Below, one piece after another: positions 1 through 9,605 of a stretch of 64,000 nt of DNA. The stretch is from Caldicoprobacter guelmensis. GTDB taxonomy: Bacteria; Bacillota; Clostridia; Caldicoprobacterales; Caldicoprobacteraceae. The notes under the pieces were generated by a model. It searched no databases, was not told the DNA's origin, and worked only from the letters and a program-made list of their open reading frames with translations. Where the stretch lies: positions 372,001 through 436,000 of the forward strand of contig NZ_JAFBDW010000001.1 of the NCBI RefSeq assembly GCF_016908415.1, given 5' to 3'. The translations under genes and the position numbers were made by a program. Position 1 is the first letter of the stretch, and each line of letters opens with the position of its first letter.

Positions 1-512
1 ATTGCACGAGATGATTTCCCTAATATGTCTGTAGCAACGCTAGAAAGCTTGATATTTGCCCCCTCTAATACCTTTTGCATCCGATTTACTTCCCTGGAAC
101 GTTCTTCTATTAAGCTCCGACGATATCTTATTAATTCCCGCAACTCACGCTGCTCCCTCGGCGGTATATAACTGCCCTGCAGTAAACCATGCTGCAATAA
201 TCCTGCAATCCACTCCGCATCTTTTACATCCGTTTTCCTGCCCGGTACATTCTTAATGTGTTTAGCATTCACTACCATTGGATTTAGCCCTTCAATCTCA
301 AGAATATTGTAAATCGGCTTCCAATATGAACCTGTACTTTCCATAGCTACATGCGTGCAACCTTTATTTTTTATCCAGTCCACCATAGATAGTATATCTT
401 CCGTCATCGTGGAGAATGTACGTATTTCTTTCCCTTCCGGTGTAATTACACAGGCTACTACATTCTTCTTGTGAACGTCTAAACCACAACAGTGCGTATA
501 TATAATTTCCAT
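1..512 (-). mobile_element. IS110-family transposase, N-terminal part (runs off the window)
   Basis: The minus strand is open from an ATG at 512 to the window edge and encodes the N-terminal DEDD/RuvC-like half of an IS110 transposase. Visible motifs are GLDVHKKN near residue 10 (first catalytic Asp), MESTGSYWKP near residue 58, and NAKHIKNVPGRKTDVKDAEW near residue 82, all hallmarks of the family. The start at 512 is chosen because AGAAGG sits 9 bases upstream; an in-frame ATG at 521 has no room for a ribosome site. The C-terminal serine-containing domain lies outside the window. The element points away from the methyltransferase gene, and its upstream non-coding end (547-692) looks like the guide RNA region of such elements. 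Confidence 0.9.
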
Positions 513-546
513 ACATACCATCCTTCTGCGGCTGTTAAATTTGAAG

Positions 547-692
547 GGCTGGTGCAACAACCTCCATCGATTATTCTATCCCGCGTGCTTCCCTTCAGGA
601 GCAACAGTCTGTGGTGCACCCGGTCGTTGTGGTTCAGTCTAATCCTCGAGCTCGAAGCATCAGATTGAAAACGACCTGCCTTCACCAGCCGC
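547..692 (-). ncRNA. Candidate IS110 bridge RNA (left-end non-coding RNA)
   Basis: The region between the transposase start and the neighbouring gene is bounded by an 8-bp inverted repeat, GGCTGGTG (547-554) and CACCAGCC (683-690). Read on the minus strand it holds an inner perfect 7-bp pair GGTCGTT/AACGACC closing a large loop, then a second imperfect hairpin around TGCTCC/GGAAGCA. A TATAAT box (700-705, minus) ends about 8-10 bases before the 5' arm of the outer stem. IS110-group elements are known to carry a two-loop guide ('bridge') RNA in the left end, upstream of the transposase and in the same orientation. The position, size and two-hairpin plan fit; loop assignments to target and donor are not made here. 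Confidence 0.6.
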
Positions 693-699
693 TAAAAAA

Positions 700-705
700 A
701 TTATA
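700..705 (-). promoter_or_regulatory. -10 box of the IS110 left-end promoter
   Basis: A perfect TATAAT on the minus strand, placed so that transcription would begin at about 691-693, exactly at the base of the outer stem of the candidate bridge RNA. No good -35 box is seen. Confidence 0.45.
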
Positions 706-779
706 CTACACTTTTATGAGTATTTTCATCCTCTGTTGGTGATGCTATTGCATCATGAAAGTCTAATCTAAAATTTGAT

Positions 780-1547
780 TTGGATAATAAAATAAAAATA
801 TTTGAAAACGATTTCATAACTGTAGATTTATCCCAATGGAAAAGAAAAATTAATTTAATCGTAACATCGCCACCTTATAATGTGGGAATTGATTATAGTT
901 CGCACAATGATTCAAATAGTTATGAAGATTATCTTGAATTTAGTAAAAAATGGCTTGCTAAGGCTTACGATTTACTTGCAGAAGATGGAAGAATGTGTTT
1001 GAACATTCCTTTAGATAAAAATAAAAATGGCTTAAAAAGCGTTTATGCTGACATAGTTACAATTGCTAAAGAAGTAGGATTTAAATACCAAAGTACAATC
1101 ATTTGGAACGAACAAAATATCTCTCGCAGAACAGCATGGGGTTCCTGGTTATCTGCATCTGCACCTTACGTAATCGCTCCTGTTGAAACTATTATATTGC
1201 TGTACAAGCATCAATGGAAAAGGAAAAATAAGGGTACATCTACAATTGAAAAAGAACAATTTATTGAATGGACAAACGGTGTATGGACTTTTAATGGAGA
1301 AAATAGAAAAAAAATTGGGCATCCTGCGCCTTTCCCTGTTGAATTACCTAGAAGATGCATAAAACTTTTCAGTTTCATGGAGGATATTGTACTTGATCCC
1401 TTTTTGGGAAGTGGCTCCACTTTGATTGCTGCTCTTGAAGAAGGTAGACAAGGAATTGGCATTGAAATAGATTCTTCTTATGTACAATTAGCTATTAAAC
1501 GGATAAAAGATTACTCTGGGAAACAAATGCAATTCCAAATCCAGTAA
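780..1547 (+). CDS. Orphan beta-class site-specific DNA methyltransferase
   Basis: Predicted 255-residue N6-adenine or N4-cytosine methyltransferase. Motif IV TSPPYN (residues 30-35) comes before the AdoMet-binding motif DPFLGSGST (about 202-210), the beta-class order; HPAPFPVELPRRCI is the usual segment before the AdoMet motif. No restriction endonuclease or specificity gene lies next to it, so it may be a regulatory/orphan methylase or the remains of a restriction system cut by the IS110 element. The only start available is TTG at 780, just downstream of an in-frame stop (756-758) and without a clear ribosome site, so loss of a few N-terminal residues is possible. Family assignment is firm; sequence specificity cannot be read. 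Confidence 0.85.
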   Translation: MDNKIKIFENDFITVDLSQWKRKINLIVTSPPYNVGIDYSSHNDSNSYEDYLEFSKKWLAKAYDLLAEDGRMCLNIPLDKNKNGLKSVYADIVTIAKEVGFKYQSTIIWNEQNISRRTAWGSWLSASAPYVIAPVETIILLYKHQWKRKNKGTSTIEKEQFIEWTNGVWTFNGENRKKIGHPAPFPVELPRRCIKLFSFMEDIVLDPFLGSGSTLIAALEEGRQGIGIEIDSSYVQLAIKRIKDYSGKQMQFQIQ

Positions 1548-1893
1548 TTAAACAAACTACTTACCTACGAAAATTTTGTGCAAACATCACCTTAACAAAT
1601 GGGGGAGTGTAAATATTTTTGTGTATGGGAGCTTTTGGTTCCTTTCTGGCGTTGTTTATTGTGTCACTTTAACCCGGTAACAATATTATAATTTTATAGA
1701 GGTAAAGTATAGCTTAATTGGATCATATGGAAAAAATGCGCCCACAACCGGATTTTTACTTGCAACATATTAACAGATGTAGTAGAATTGTATTCAAAAT
1801 TGTAAATTTGTCTTGAGCTTGTACAAAGAGGGATTTTGACCTTCAACTATTACAATATAAACGAAGCAAATAATACGCGTTTTGGAGGTCAAC
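1548..1893. other. Intergenic region without recognised features
   Basis: 346 bases between the methyltransferase and iorA. It must hold the ior promoter, but no convincing -35/-10 pair or structured RNA was found. A GGAGGT ribosome site lies at 1884-1889. Confidence 0.5.
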
Positions 1894-3699
1894 ATGGCGA
1901 AAAAGCTTTTGATGGGGAACGAAGCAATTGCGCTGGGAGCTATCCATGCAGGCGTAAATGTAGCTACAGGATATCCAGGTACTCCTTCAACAGAAATATT
2001 AGAAACCATTGCAAGGAACAACCCAGGAGATATATACGTTGAATGGTCTACAAATGAAAAAGTTGCGTTGGAAGTAGCCGCAGGAGCAGCATATAGTGGC
2101 GCTAGAGCCATTGTCACAATGAAGCAAGTGGGACTGAATGTAGCATCAGATCCTTTAATGAGCCTTGCATACATTGGGGTAAAAGGCGGCCTGGTCATAG
2201 TCGTGGCTGATGACCCTGGTCCTATTTCGTCTCAGACCGAACAGGATACCAGGCATTTTGCGCGCTTTGCAAACCTACCCGTATTTGATCCTTCAACCCC
2301 TGAAGAAGCTTTTGAAATGATACAATCGGCTTTTGAACTGTCCGAACGCCTTCAACTGCCGGTTTTTGTAAGGCCTACCACCAGAATATGTCATTCGTGC
2401 AGCACATTGGAAATTCCTGAGACCAGAAAAAAACGTGAAGTTGAAGGTTTTATAAAAGACCCTCGTTGGGTTATATTCCCCAGCCTTTCATACAAGATGC
2501 ATATACGTTTAGAAAAATTACAGGATGAAATAGGGGATATTTTTTCCAACATGAGTTACAACACTATTACAGGTGAGGGTAAAAAAGGGATTGTAGCTTC
2601 GGGTATAGCTTATTCATACGTATCTGAAGCGCTTTCTTCCATAAGCGGCAAAGTCAAGCTGTTCAAAGTTGGCACCCCTTACCCCTTCCCCAAAAAGCTT
2701 GCCCTTAATTTCATTCAAGGTCTTGAAGAGGTTTTAGTCATTGAAGAATTGGATCCCATAATTGAGGAAAGCATGCTGGAAATCAGTGCGCAGAACTACG
2801 GTAGACCAGTTATATTGGGCAAAAAAACGGGACATTTACCTTTTGCAGGAGAGTACAACTATCAACTAGTAAGTTCGGCAATAAATAGATTTTTAGGAAT
2901 TGAAGAAAACGATAATGAAAACAATAAAGGTATTTTAATAGATGCACCTGTTCTCCCTGTAAGGCCTCCCACCCTATGTGCAGGATGCCCGCATCGAGCC
3001 TCGTTTTACGCCGTAAAAATCGCTTTAAAAAATCAAAAAGCCATATTTACAGGAGACATAGGTTGTTATACGTTAGGGAATGCTAAACCCCTTGAGATGA
3101 TTGATACGTGTCTATGTATGGGAGCAGGTATTACAGTAGCCCAAGGCCTTAAGCGTGCACAACCAGATACAAAATGCATAGCCTTTATAGGAGATTCCAC
3201 TTTTTTTCACTCAGGGATTCCGGGAATAATTAATGCTGTGTACAATAATACAGATATAACAGTAATAGTCCTGGATAATGGCACAACGGCCATGACAGGG
3301 CATCAGCCTCATCCGGGAGTAGGGATAACAATGATGAACACTTTCAGCGAAAAAGTAAGTATATACGATATACTGATAGCCAGTGGAGTAAGACATGTTT
3401 CAAAAGTAAATCCTTTTGACCACAAAAAGGCTGTAGAGGCTGTAAAAGAAGCAGTGAATTTCACTGGTCCTTCTGCTGTAATCTTTGAAGCCCCATGTAT
3501 AGCTCTTGTAAAGCCGTCTAACAGGCAACAAGTACTCAATGACAGGTGCATTCTTTGCAAAAAGTGTATCCGTGAAATTGGTTGCCCTGCAATCAGCATC
3601 AATAACGGAAAAGTGTCAATCGAGCCATCAATATGTTGTGGATGCACACTTTGTGCTCAAATATGCCCTGCAGGAGCAATAAGGAGTGTTGATGAATGA
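1894..3699 (+). CDS. iorA: Indolepyruvate:ferredoxin oxidoreductase, alpha subunit
   Basis: 601-residue large subunit of the thiamine-diphosphate enzyme that oxidatively decarboxylates aryl pyruvates (indole-, phenyl-, hydroxyphenylpyruvate) to aryl-acetyl-CoA while reducing ferredoxin. The pyrimidine-binding domain is N-terminal (GYPGTPSTEI), the ThDP-binding GDIGCYTLG and GDSTFFHSG motifs are in the middle, and the C-terminus carries two ferredoxin-type cysteine sets (CILCKKCIREIGCP; CCGCTLCAQICP). The ATG at 1894 follows GGAGGT by 4 bases; an in-frame TTG at 1882 is less likely because it would overlap that site. It overlaps iorB by 4 bases and is followed by paaK, forming an aromatic amino acid fermentation module. 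Confidence 0.96.
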   Translation: MAKKLLMGNEAIALGAIHAGVNVATGYPGTPSTEILETIARNNPGDIYVEWSTNEKVALEVAAGAAYSGARAIVTMKQVGLNVASDPLMSLAYIGVKGGLVIVVADDPGPISSQTEQDTRHFARFANLPVFDPSTPEEAFEMIQSAFELSERLQLPVFVRPTTRICHSCSTLEIPETRKKREVEGFIKDPRWVIFPSLSYKMHIRLEKLQDEIGDIFSNMSYNTITGEGKKGIVASGIAYSYVSEALSSISGKVKLFKVGTPYPFPKKLALNFIQGLEEVLVIEELDPIIEESMLEISAQNYGRPVILGKKTGHLPFAGEYNYQLVSSAINRFLGIEENDNENNKGILIDAPVLPVRPPTLCAGCPHRASFYAVKIALKNQKAIFTGDIGCYTLGNAKPLEMIDTCLCMGAGITVAQGLKRAQPDTKCIAFIGDSTFFHSGIPGIINAVYNNTDITVIVLDNGTTAMTGHQPHPGVGITMMNTFSEKVSIYDILIASGVRHVSKVNPFDHKKAVEAVKEAVNFTGPSAVIFEAPCIALVKPSNRQQVLNDRCILCKKCIREIGCPAISINNGKVSIEPSICCGCTLCAQICPAGAIRSVDE

Positions 3700-4274
3700 A
3701 ATATGATATACTGATTGCTGGAGTAGGAGGGCAGGGTACAGTCCTTGCTTCAAGGCTTTTAGCTGCAGCTGCTATTGAAGCGGGATTTTTTGTCCGTACC
3801 TCAGAAACCATTGGTATGGCACAGAGAGGCGGCAGCGTAGTAAGCCATGTAAGAATAGGCAGTGAAAAATGCAGTCCTATTATACCCAAGGGTAAAGCTG
3901 ACCTATTAATAGGTTTTGAACCAATAGAAGCCGCTAGAAACCTAGATAGATTATCACTGAACGGCAAATGCATTGTAAATACAAAAGTCATCAAGCCAGT
4001 CGCCGCATTATTAGAAGATAATTCTTATGATTGTGAAAGATTAAAAGACTATATAAAGTTCCGGGTACCTGATTGTATATTCGTTGACGGTTATTCACTA
4101 GCAGAAAGCACGGGGTCAGTAAAAACCCTAAACGTCATACTTATTGGAGTAGCATGCGCCAGAGGTTTGTTACCCTTTGACAAAAAATTTCTTGAAAACG
4201 CAATAAAAGCGAATGTACCTCCTAAGTACGTAGATTTAAATATGAAGGCTCTTAATATTGGATTAAGAATATAA
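3696..4274 (+). CDS. iorB: Indolepyruvate:ferredoxin oxidoreductase, beta subunit
   Basis: 192-residue gamma-type domain subunit that pairs with IorA. The glycine-rich GVGGQGTVLASRLLA at residues 8-22 and the SETIGMAQRGGSVVSHVRIG segment around 34-53 are typical of the 2-oxoacid:ferredoxin oxidoreductase gamma family. The ATG overlaps the iorA stop (ATGA), indicating translational coupling. Length is normal for IorB. Confidence 0.96.
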   Translation: MKYDILIAGVGGQGTVLASRLLAAAAIEAGFFVRTSETIGMAQRGGSVVSHVRIGSEKCSPIIPKGKADLLIGFEPIEAARNLDRLSLNGKCIVNTKVIKPVAALLEDNSYDCERLKDYIKFRVPDCIFVDGYSLAESTGSVKTLNVILIGVACARGLLPFDKKFLENAIKANVPPKYVDLNMKALNIGLRI

Positions 4275-4355
4275 CAAATATGGTATAACGTGACAGACAA
4301 TTAGTCTGCTCTAGTTTGCAATAAAAATTAACAAATGGAGAGGAGATGAGCTGAG

Positions 4356-5591
4356 ATGAGAAGAGAGCAGTTTGAACTCTTTAAAAAAATGCTTAAAAAA
4401 TTGAACGAAAACAGCCCCTTTTACAAAGAAAAATTCAGATCTTCACAGATTAACATTAATGACATAAGGTCTCCTGAAGACATAAAGTATTTACCCTTTA
4501 CCACCAAAGAAGAATTGAATGAGGCCTATCCCCTTGGATTGCAGGCAGTTCCTGAGGAAGACATCGTAAGGATTCATTCCTCATCCGGAACAACGGGAAA
4601 ACCAGTAATTATTCCGTATACTGCAAATGATATTAACGACTGGGCTGACATGATGGCCCGATGCTTAAGGATCGCAGGGGTTACTCCTCTTGATAGAGTT
4701 CAAATTACTCCTGGTTATGGGTTGTGGACTGCTGGCATAGGATTCCAGACAGGGGTTGAGAGGATAGGAGCCATGGCTATCCCAATGGGGCCTGGAAATA
4801 CCGATAAACAGCTTCAAATGATGATAGATATGAAATCTACTGTCCTTATTGCTACTTCATCTTATGCCTTGGTCATAGCTGAAGAGGTTGCTAAGAGGGG
4901 AATACGTTCAAAAATTCATTTAAGAAAAGGTATCATGGGGTCCGAACGCTGGGGCGAGAAAATGCGGAATAGGATAAAGGACGAGCTCAATATAGAAATA
5001 TACGATATATACGGGCTTACAGAGATATATGGACCAGGAATATCCATAGATTGCCAATACCATACAGGATTACATTATTGGGACGATTACTTATATTTCG
5101 AAATAATTGACCCAAAAACGGGAGAACCTGTAGAAGAGGGCCAATATGGAGAGCTTGTTATAACCACTTTGAGAAAGGAAGGGGCTCCCCTGTTAAGATA
5201 TAGAACCCGTGATATAACTCGTTTAATACCCGGTGAATGTCCGTGTGGACTACCATACCCCAGGCATGATAGAATCTTAGGCAGAACAGATGAAATGGTA
5301 AAAGTAAAGGGGGTAAACATATATCCAGGTCAAATAGACGAACTGTTGCGCGATATCGAGGGTGCTAGCAGCGAATATCAGGTTATAATAGAACACAAAG
5401 ACGGAAAAGATATTATGACGCTAAGAGTAGAAAAGGAACCGGCCGCAGATCCTACGGCTCTCGGTAGAAAGATTGCCGAAGAATTTAAGAAGAAAATAGG
5501 AATACACATACAAGTCGATGTCGTTAACATAGGAGAATTACCTAGAAGTGAGAAGAAGAGTAAGAGGATAATAGACTATAGATACAATTAA
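4356..5591 (+). CDS. paaK: Phenylacetate-CoA ligase
   Basis: 411-residue AMP-forming acyl-CoA synthetase, cytosolic, converting phenylacetate or a related aryl acetate plus CoA and ATP to the thioester; run in reverse it could yield ATP from the aryl-acetyl-CoA made by IorAB. The P-loop motif SSSGTTGKP is near residue 76, YGLTEIYGPG near 218, and the C-terminal swivel domain has GRTDEMVKVKGVNIYPGQI near 310. The start is preceded by GGAGAGGAGATG. It lies 81 bases after iorB in the same orientation, and this ior-paaK pairing is common in peptide-fermenting anaerobes. Confidence 0.95.
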   Translation: MRREQFELFKKMLKKLNENSPFYKEKFRSSQININDIRSPEDIKYLPFTTKEELNEAYPLGLQAVPEEDIVRIHSSSGTTGKPVIIPYTANDINDWADMMARCLRIAGVTPLDRVQITPGYGLWTAGIGFQTGVERIGAMAIPMGPGNTDKQLQMMIDMKSTVLIATSSYALVIAEEVAKRGIRSKIHLRKGIMGSERWGEKMRNRIKDELNIEIYDIYGLTEIYGPGISIDCQYHTGLHYWDDYLYFEIIDPKTGEPVEEGQYGELVITTLRKEGAPLLRYRTRDITRLIPGECPCGLPYPRHDRILGRTDEMVKVKGVNIYPGQIDELLRDIEGASSEYQVIIEHKDGKDIMTLRVEKEPAADPTALGRKIAEEFKKKIGIHIQVDVVNIGELPRSEKKSKRIIDYRYN

Positions 5592-5655
5592 ACCGATATA
5601 CACTTTATAGCATTTAATATGGAAACTTGTATAAAATTAGTATCAAGTTACAAAA

Positions 5656-5688
5656 AATAAGGCAGCTGGTCACTTCAGCTGCCTTATT
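5656..5688. terminator. Bidirectional terminator between paaK and the GH144-like gene
   Basis: Perfect 12-bp stem (5656-5667 with 5677-5688, core AAGGCAGCT/AGCTGCCTT) with a 9-base loop and flanking A/T tracts, between convergent genes. Confidence 0.85.
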
Positions 5689-5696
5689 GATCATGT

Positions 5697-7046
5697 CTAA
5701 AACCTACTATTTGTTTTAAATCCCACCTTCTCTAAGCCAATTTTAACATATTCATTTTTCATAAAATTCTCCCATACAAACTCACTTCTATAGTTTTCTA
5801 TCATTAACAAAGTAATCCCTTTATCTATACCGATCACATCGCTTGCATACCATGGAGGTGAAACGTCTAAATTGTATGCGTCTTTGAAACCATATTCTCC
5901 CCACAACTCGGGGTAATTATTGTAATAATTTTCAAGGGCAGCAATGGATTCTTCTGGTAGAAACACTATTGAACCAGCCGCACCTGCAGGAGGTACTGTT
6001 CCATCTACAAAATGCTCCGTATTGTAATTTCCTGATGGAGGAGCTCCGTATCTTCCGTTGTATCCCCTTGGCCCATCACAAGCTGTAAGTCCCCATGAAT
6101 TTTCACTAAAAGTTTTGAATTTATCTTTATTATCAATACAAAATTGCCTGTTGCTTCTAATTGCAAGGATAGAATTTTTCCACCAATCAATTCCCTCTCG
6201 GTCCACCATGTTCCTCAAATCAAACCAAGCAAAAGAATATTGGTAAGTAAAAATTGATCCAAACCACGAGTGTATGAATCTCTCAGACCCATTGTACATA
6301 CCGTAGCGCCGCTGAAAATGATAAAACAGTTCGGGATCAGCAGGATAAGTAGGAGATGCGGCACTTAAGAAATAAATCATAAATTGTTCAGCATAAAAGT
6401 CCCAGTGCCCTTCAAAACCTCTTTCAGGGTAATATGCCATGTAAAACTGTTTTTTCTTTTGATCTACAAACCATTGCCAATTTACCCTTTTATATAGCTC
6501 TTCAGCCTTTTGTTTTATTTCCCCTCCGAAATATTCACCTGCCGTTATAGCTCCACACAGAGCTATGGCGGTATCAATGATGGAGACTTCACAATTCCAT
6601 GCCCTCTTGCCCGTTTCTATATCCAGAAAATGATAGAAAAAACCGTTTTCTTGCTCTACATTGTACAGCAAAGTATTCAGGGTCCCTAAAACTCTTTTAT
6701 ACCCTTCCTGATAAGTTATCCATCCCCTCTCAACCCCGATAGGTATTGCAGTCAAACCAAATCCTGTAGATGCAATACTAGATATCCTTGGGTTGCCTGG
6801 TGCCCTATCCCTTATTAAGCCATATCCTTTGCTGTTTTCATCAGTATTTGCTTGCTCCCAAAAGAAATCAAAGCATTTGCGACTTTCAAGTTCCAGGATC
6901 TCTGGATAATTGGTGTTTTCTATGTTATTTAATTCTAATGTCTGGACAACATACTTAATAGACAAAACGCTTAGTGTAGCAACAATCACTATAGACATAA
7001 TGCGCCAAACCCCCACCTCGATAAGTTTATCAAAAAGCCTTCTCAC
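5697..7046 (-). CDS. Membrane-anchored GH144-like (Glycoamylase-domain) glycoside hydrolase
   Basis: About 449 residues. The N-terminus has a basic stretch and one hydrophobic segment (roughly residues 17-34), giving an anchored or exported enzyme. The remainder is a Glycoamylase/PF10091 (alpha/alpha)6 barrel: YGLIRDRAPGNPRISSIAS, TGFGLTAIPIGVERGWI and FYAEQFMIYFLSAA match the family. Characterised members related to this domain include GH144 endo-beta-1,2-glucanases, so glucan cleavage is inferred, not shown. The GTG at 7046 is preferred because GGAGGG lies 8 bases upstream; a longer TTG start at 7076 would place that site inside the gene. It is the last gene of the operon starting at 23234 and is followed by a strong terminator. 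Confidence 0.78.
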   Translation of the reverse strand: MRRLFDKLIEVGVWRIMSIVIVATLSVLSIKYVVQTLELNNIENTNYPEILELESRKCFDFFWEQANTDENSKGYGLIRDRAPGNPRISSIASTGFGLTAIPIGVERGWITYQEGYKRVLGTLNTLLYNVEQENGFFYHFLDIETGKRAWNCEVSIIDTAIALCGAITAGEYFGGEIKQKAEELYKRVNWQWFVDQKKKQFYMAYYPERGFEGHWDFYAEQFMIYFLSAASPTYPADPELFYHFQRRYGMYNGSERFIHSWFGSIFTYQYSFAWFDLRNMVDREGIDWWKNSILAIRSNRQFCIDNKDKFKTFSENSWGLTACDGPRGYNGRYGAPPSGNYNTEHFVDGTVPPAGAAGSIVFLPEESIAALENYYNNYPELWGEYGFKDAYNLDVSPPWYASDVIGIDKGITLLMIENYRSEFVWENFMKNEYVKIGLEKVGFKTNSRF

Positions 7047-7178
7047 AATCGAGTCCCTCCATCTTTTCCAAGCCAAATTGTTGATTTCAATACAAATTTA
7101 TAATTGATACAAGTAAAGAACCCGTTGAAACATCAGTAGTAGTATTACATAGTTTTAACAGGACCTTTTTAAACCATA

Positions 7179-9590
7179 TTATCTAAATTGCACAATCACT
7201 CTATTGTCCACCTTTGCATTTTTTAGAGAGGTTATAATATACCTGTCTTTCCGTTTATCAACAATATAATCATTACTAGGTAGAATTTCACGTCTTGTAG
7301 CCACACATATGACATCCCTAGGTTGAGTAAGACGGAATTCTATTTCATTTTCTCTTATGCCAGCTATTTCTGCAGTGGAGTAGACTATTTTTATATCGCC
7401 AAATGTGACATTCAAAGGCAGCATCATTCCCTCTCTAGGTTGCAAATTTATCTTTATCCCCTCAAATAGAGGAATATCCCCTTCATATACATGAAACTCT
7501 TTCTCAAAACCATCCAGGTTCATTATATGAATAAAACGCTCTCCCTCCTGGTTAACAGTTGATGTCATAAATATCCCATGGTATGGATTATCATGATACA
7601 GTATAGGCTCAACCCCTAATTCCTTCAAAATGAACTTATAAAGAGATATATCACAAATATAAGCCGTTGCTATAACGACAGCTCTCCCCTTGCCCACTTT
7701 TGCATCCAAACCACAAATTTCGTCTGTCCCTCTTATGCGGAGTATAGCTTTAGAGTTTTGCCCCTCTAACGCTTGGGCAAAATTTACCCTCACCTCTGGC
7801 CTTGGCGCTGCCCAATTTTCAGCATAGACTGATAAGAAATAGCTCTCAGTAGAGTAATGTGTATCTAGCGGCTTGATATTTAATGCATCCGCTAATACTG
7901 TACATCTATTCCCTTCCATATCATATAACGGAACCTCTCCATAAAGCAAAATATTACCTCCATTGTTCAAATATTCCACCAGCTTTTTCTGGATACTACC
8001 ATCCATATACCTCGCCGAAGGAACCACCAATACAGGAATGCTAATCGGATCAAGTTCCCTATGTTGGATGTCCACCGCACCAAAACGATAGTTAGCAAGC
8101 AACATTGCCCTTACCAGTGCTTCCCATGCATAACCTCCCCGATTTTGTTCAAGATTACGAATTAACTCTTTCATCCTATTGCTGTTGGGATAGTAATGCT
8201 CGGTCATATAATAATCGGGAATAAATGCAATACTTACTCTGTCGTGCTCTTCTTGCATCTCAGCCAGTTTGTTTGATACGGCTCGTACTGCCTTAATCGA
8301 TTGTGCCATTCTTAAAAAAGTATAGTTGAGTTCACCTTCGGGGCTTACAGGCGCTGCAAACCCATGCCGCTCACCAGTGAATGCTATTCTTCCATTACCG
8401 TCACCGGCTCTAGGGTCAATTACATAGTTAAACCCTCCACAGAACAGATAATAGTTCAGCATCCTATTTCCCTGAGCAATGCACATCCTCATTTTGAAAT
8501 CAACTGCTGATGGGTCGTACCGCCCGCTATAAGTCAATCCATAGTTGCCATCGCCACACTCAAATTCCAATGAGGTTAAAGGTTGGTCCTCGTTGTTGAC
8601 CGCATCCATAAACGCGTTGATAAGATAAAGGTCTTGAAAATTATCCATTGTAAGGTTGCCCAAATAAATATCAGAACCTGCAACATAGCCATCTCCCTGA
8701 GTATACGCTTTAAACAGCTGGCTTATACCGATAGGATAGGTAAACCCACGCCCTCCCGCTGTGCCATGGATATTAATAAAGAATGGCACATCTTTAATGC
8801 CAAACTCTTCAGCATAACTCCTCAATATAGCAACATATCGTGCAAAACGCTCTCTCATATAATATCCCAGGTCTCGGAATAGTTGAAGGGCATACTCCTC
8901 CTCTGGAGAGCGAATAGCTTTTTGGCACGTTGAAATATTGTCTAAATCAAAAGGATAACGCTTTTGAAGCACTTCTTTACTATATTGCTTGTGAAGCCAC
9001 CCTATAAAATCCTCTATTACATTGTCAGTCAAATCCGGGCAATTGCTTACCCAAGACAACATACCTATTTCATTGTCCAACTGTATGCCGATTACCTTCC
9101 CACCTTTTGTATAGAGGTGAGAAGCAATGATGGGCATCACTGCTGCATACCATTTGCGTACTTCTTGTAAAAAGGCAGGGGCAAGGTAATCTATCGTCCT
9201 TGTAGGGACTTTTTTCCCATCCCAACTAATCGGCACTATCTCCGGGTGCTTCTCGTAAACCCAATAGGGTATACCCTCGTTTTTCATCTCGGCCATGATG
9301 AATGGACCAGGACGCAAGAATACAAAAAGCTCGTTTTTCTCACAGAGGCTGATAAATCCCTCTAAATCAAGCTCGGGACGTGTCCTACCTGTAAAATCAA
9401 ACTCCCCTTCAACAGGTTCATGACAAATCCAAGGTACATATGATGCAACTGCGTTACAACCTGCCATCTTTAATTTATTGATGCGATCTTGCCATTCTTG
9501 ACGTTTCAGCCTAAAATAATGAATCTCACCGGCTATTATAATTTGTGGGTCTCCATCGATTATGATCCTCTTATTCTTTATCTCTATCAT
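7179..9590 (-). CDS. GH35-like beta-galactosidase family protein
   Basis: 803-residue, apparently cytosolic (no signal peptide) TIM-barrel glycosidase. The N-terminus IIAGEIHYFRLKRQEWQDRI, SYVPWICHEPVEGEFDF and FLRPGPFIMAEMKNEG are diagnostic of GH35. The acid/base Glu is in QLDNEIG (about residue 174) and the likely nucleophile is in SLEFECGDG (about residue 345). The C-terminal ~400 residues hold a class-I glutamine-amidotransferase-like fold and beta domains. GH35 enzymes release terminal beta-galactose; the exact substrate here is unknown. It sits between the URO-D-like gene and the GH144-like gene in the long minus operon, with a GGGGAGG ribosome site. Confidence 0.83.
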   Translation of the reverse strand: MIEIKNKRIIIDGDPQIIIAGEIHYFRLKRQEWQDRINKLKMAGCNAVASYVPWICHEPVEGEFDFTGRTRPELDLEGFISLCEKNELFVFLRPGPFIMAEMKNEGIPYWVYEKHPEIVPISWDGKKVPTRTIDYLAPAFLQEVRKWYAAVMPIIASHLYTKGGKVIGIQLDNEIGMLSWVSNCPDLTDNVIEDFIGWLHKQYSKEVLQKRYPFDLDNISTCQKAIRSPEEEYALQLFRDLGYYMRERFARYVAILRSYAEEFGIKDVPFFINIHGTAGGRGFTYPIGISQLFKAYTQGDGYVAGSDIYLGNLTMDNFQDLYLINAFMDAVNNEDQPLTSLEFECGDGNYGLTYSGRYDPSAVDFKMRMCIAQGNRMLNYYLFCGGFNYVIDPRAGDGNGRIAFTGERHGFAAPVSPEGELNYTFLRMAQSIKAVRAVSNKLAEMQEEHDRVSIAFIPDYYMTEHYYPNSNRMKELIRNLEQNRGGYAWEALVRAMLLANYRFGAVDIQHRELDPISIPVLVVPSARYMDGSIQKKLVEYLNNGGNILLYGEVPLYDMEGNRCTVLADALNIKPLDTHYSTESYFLSVYAENWAAPRPEVRVNFAQALEGQNSKAILRIRGTDEICGLDAKVGKGRAVVIATAYICDISLYKFILKELGVEPILYHDNPYHGIFMTSTVNQEGERFIHIMNLDGFEKEFHVYEGDIPLFEGIKINLQPREGMMLPLNVTFGDIKIVYSTAEIAGIRENEIEFRLTQPRDVICVATRREILPSNDYIVDKRKDRYIITSLKNAKVDNRVIVQFR

Positions 9591-9605
9591 TGCATATAAC
9601 CTCCC

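Noticed and set aside
479..685. 68-codon minus-strand frame upstream of the IS110 transposase
   Set aside because: It covers the structured left-end RNA, has no recognisable protein similarity and no independent ribosome site; the RNA interpretation explains the sequence better.
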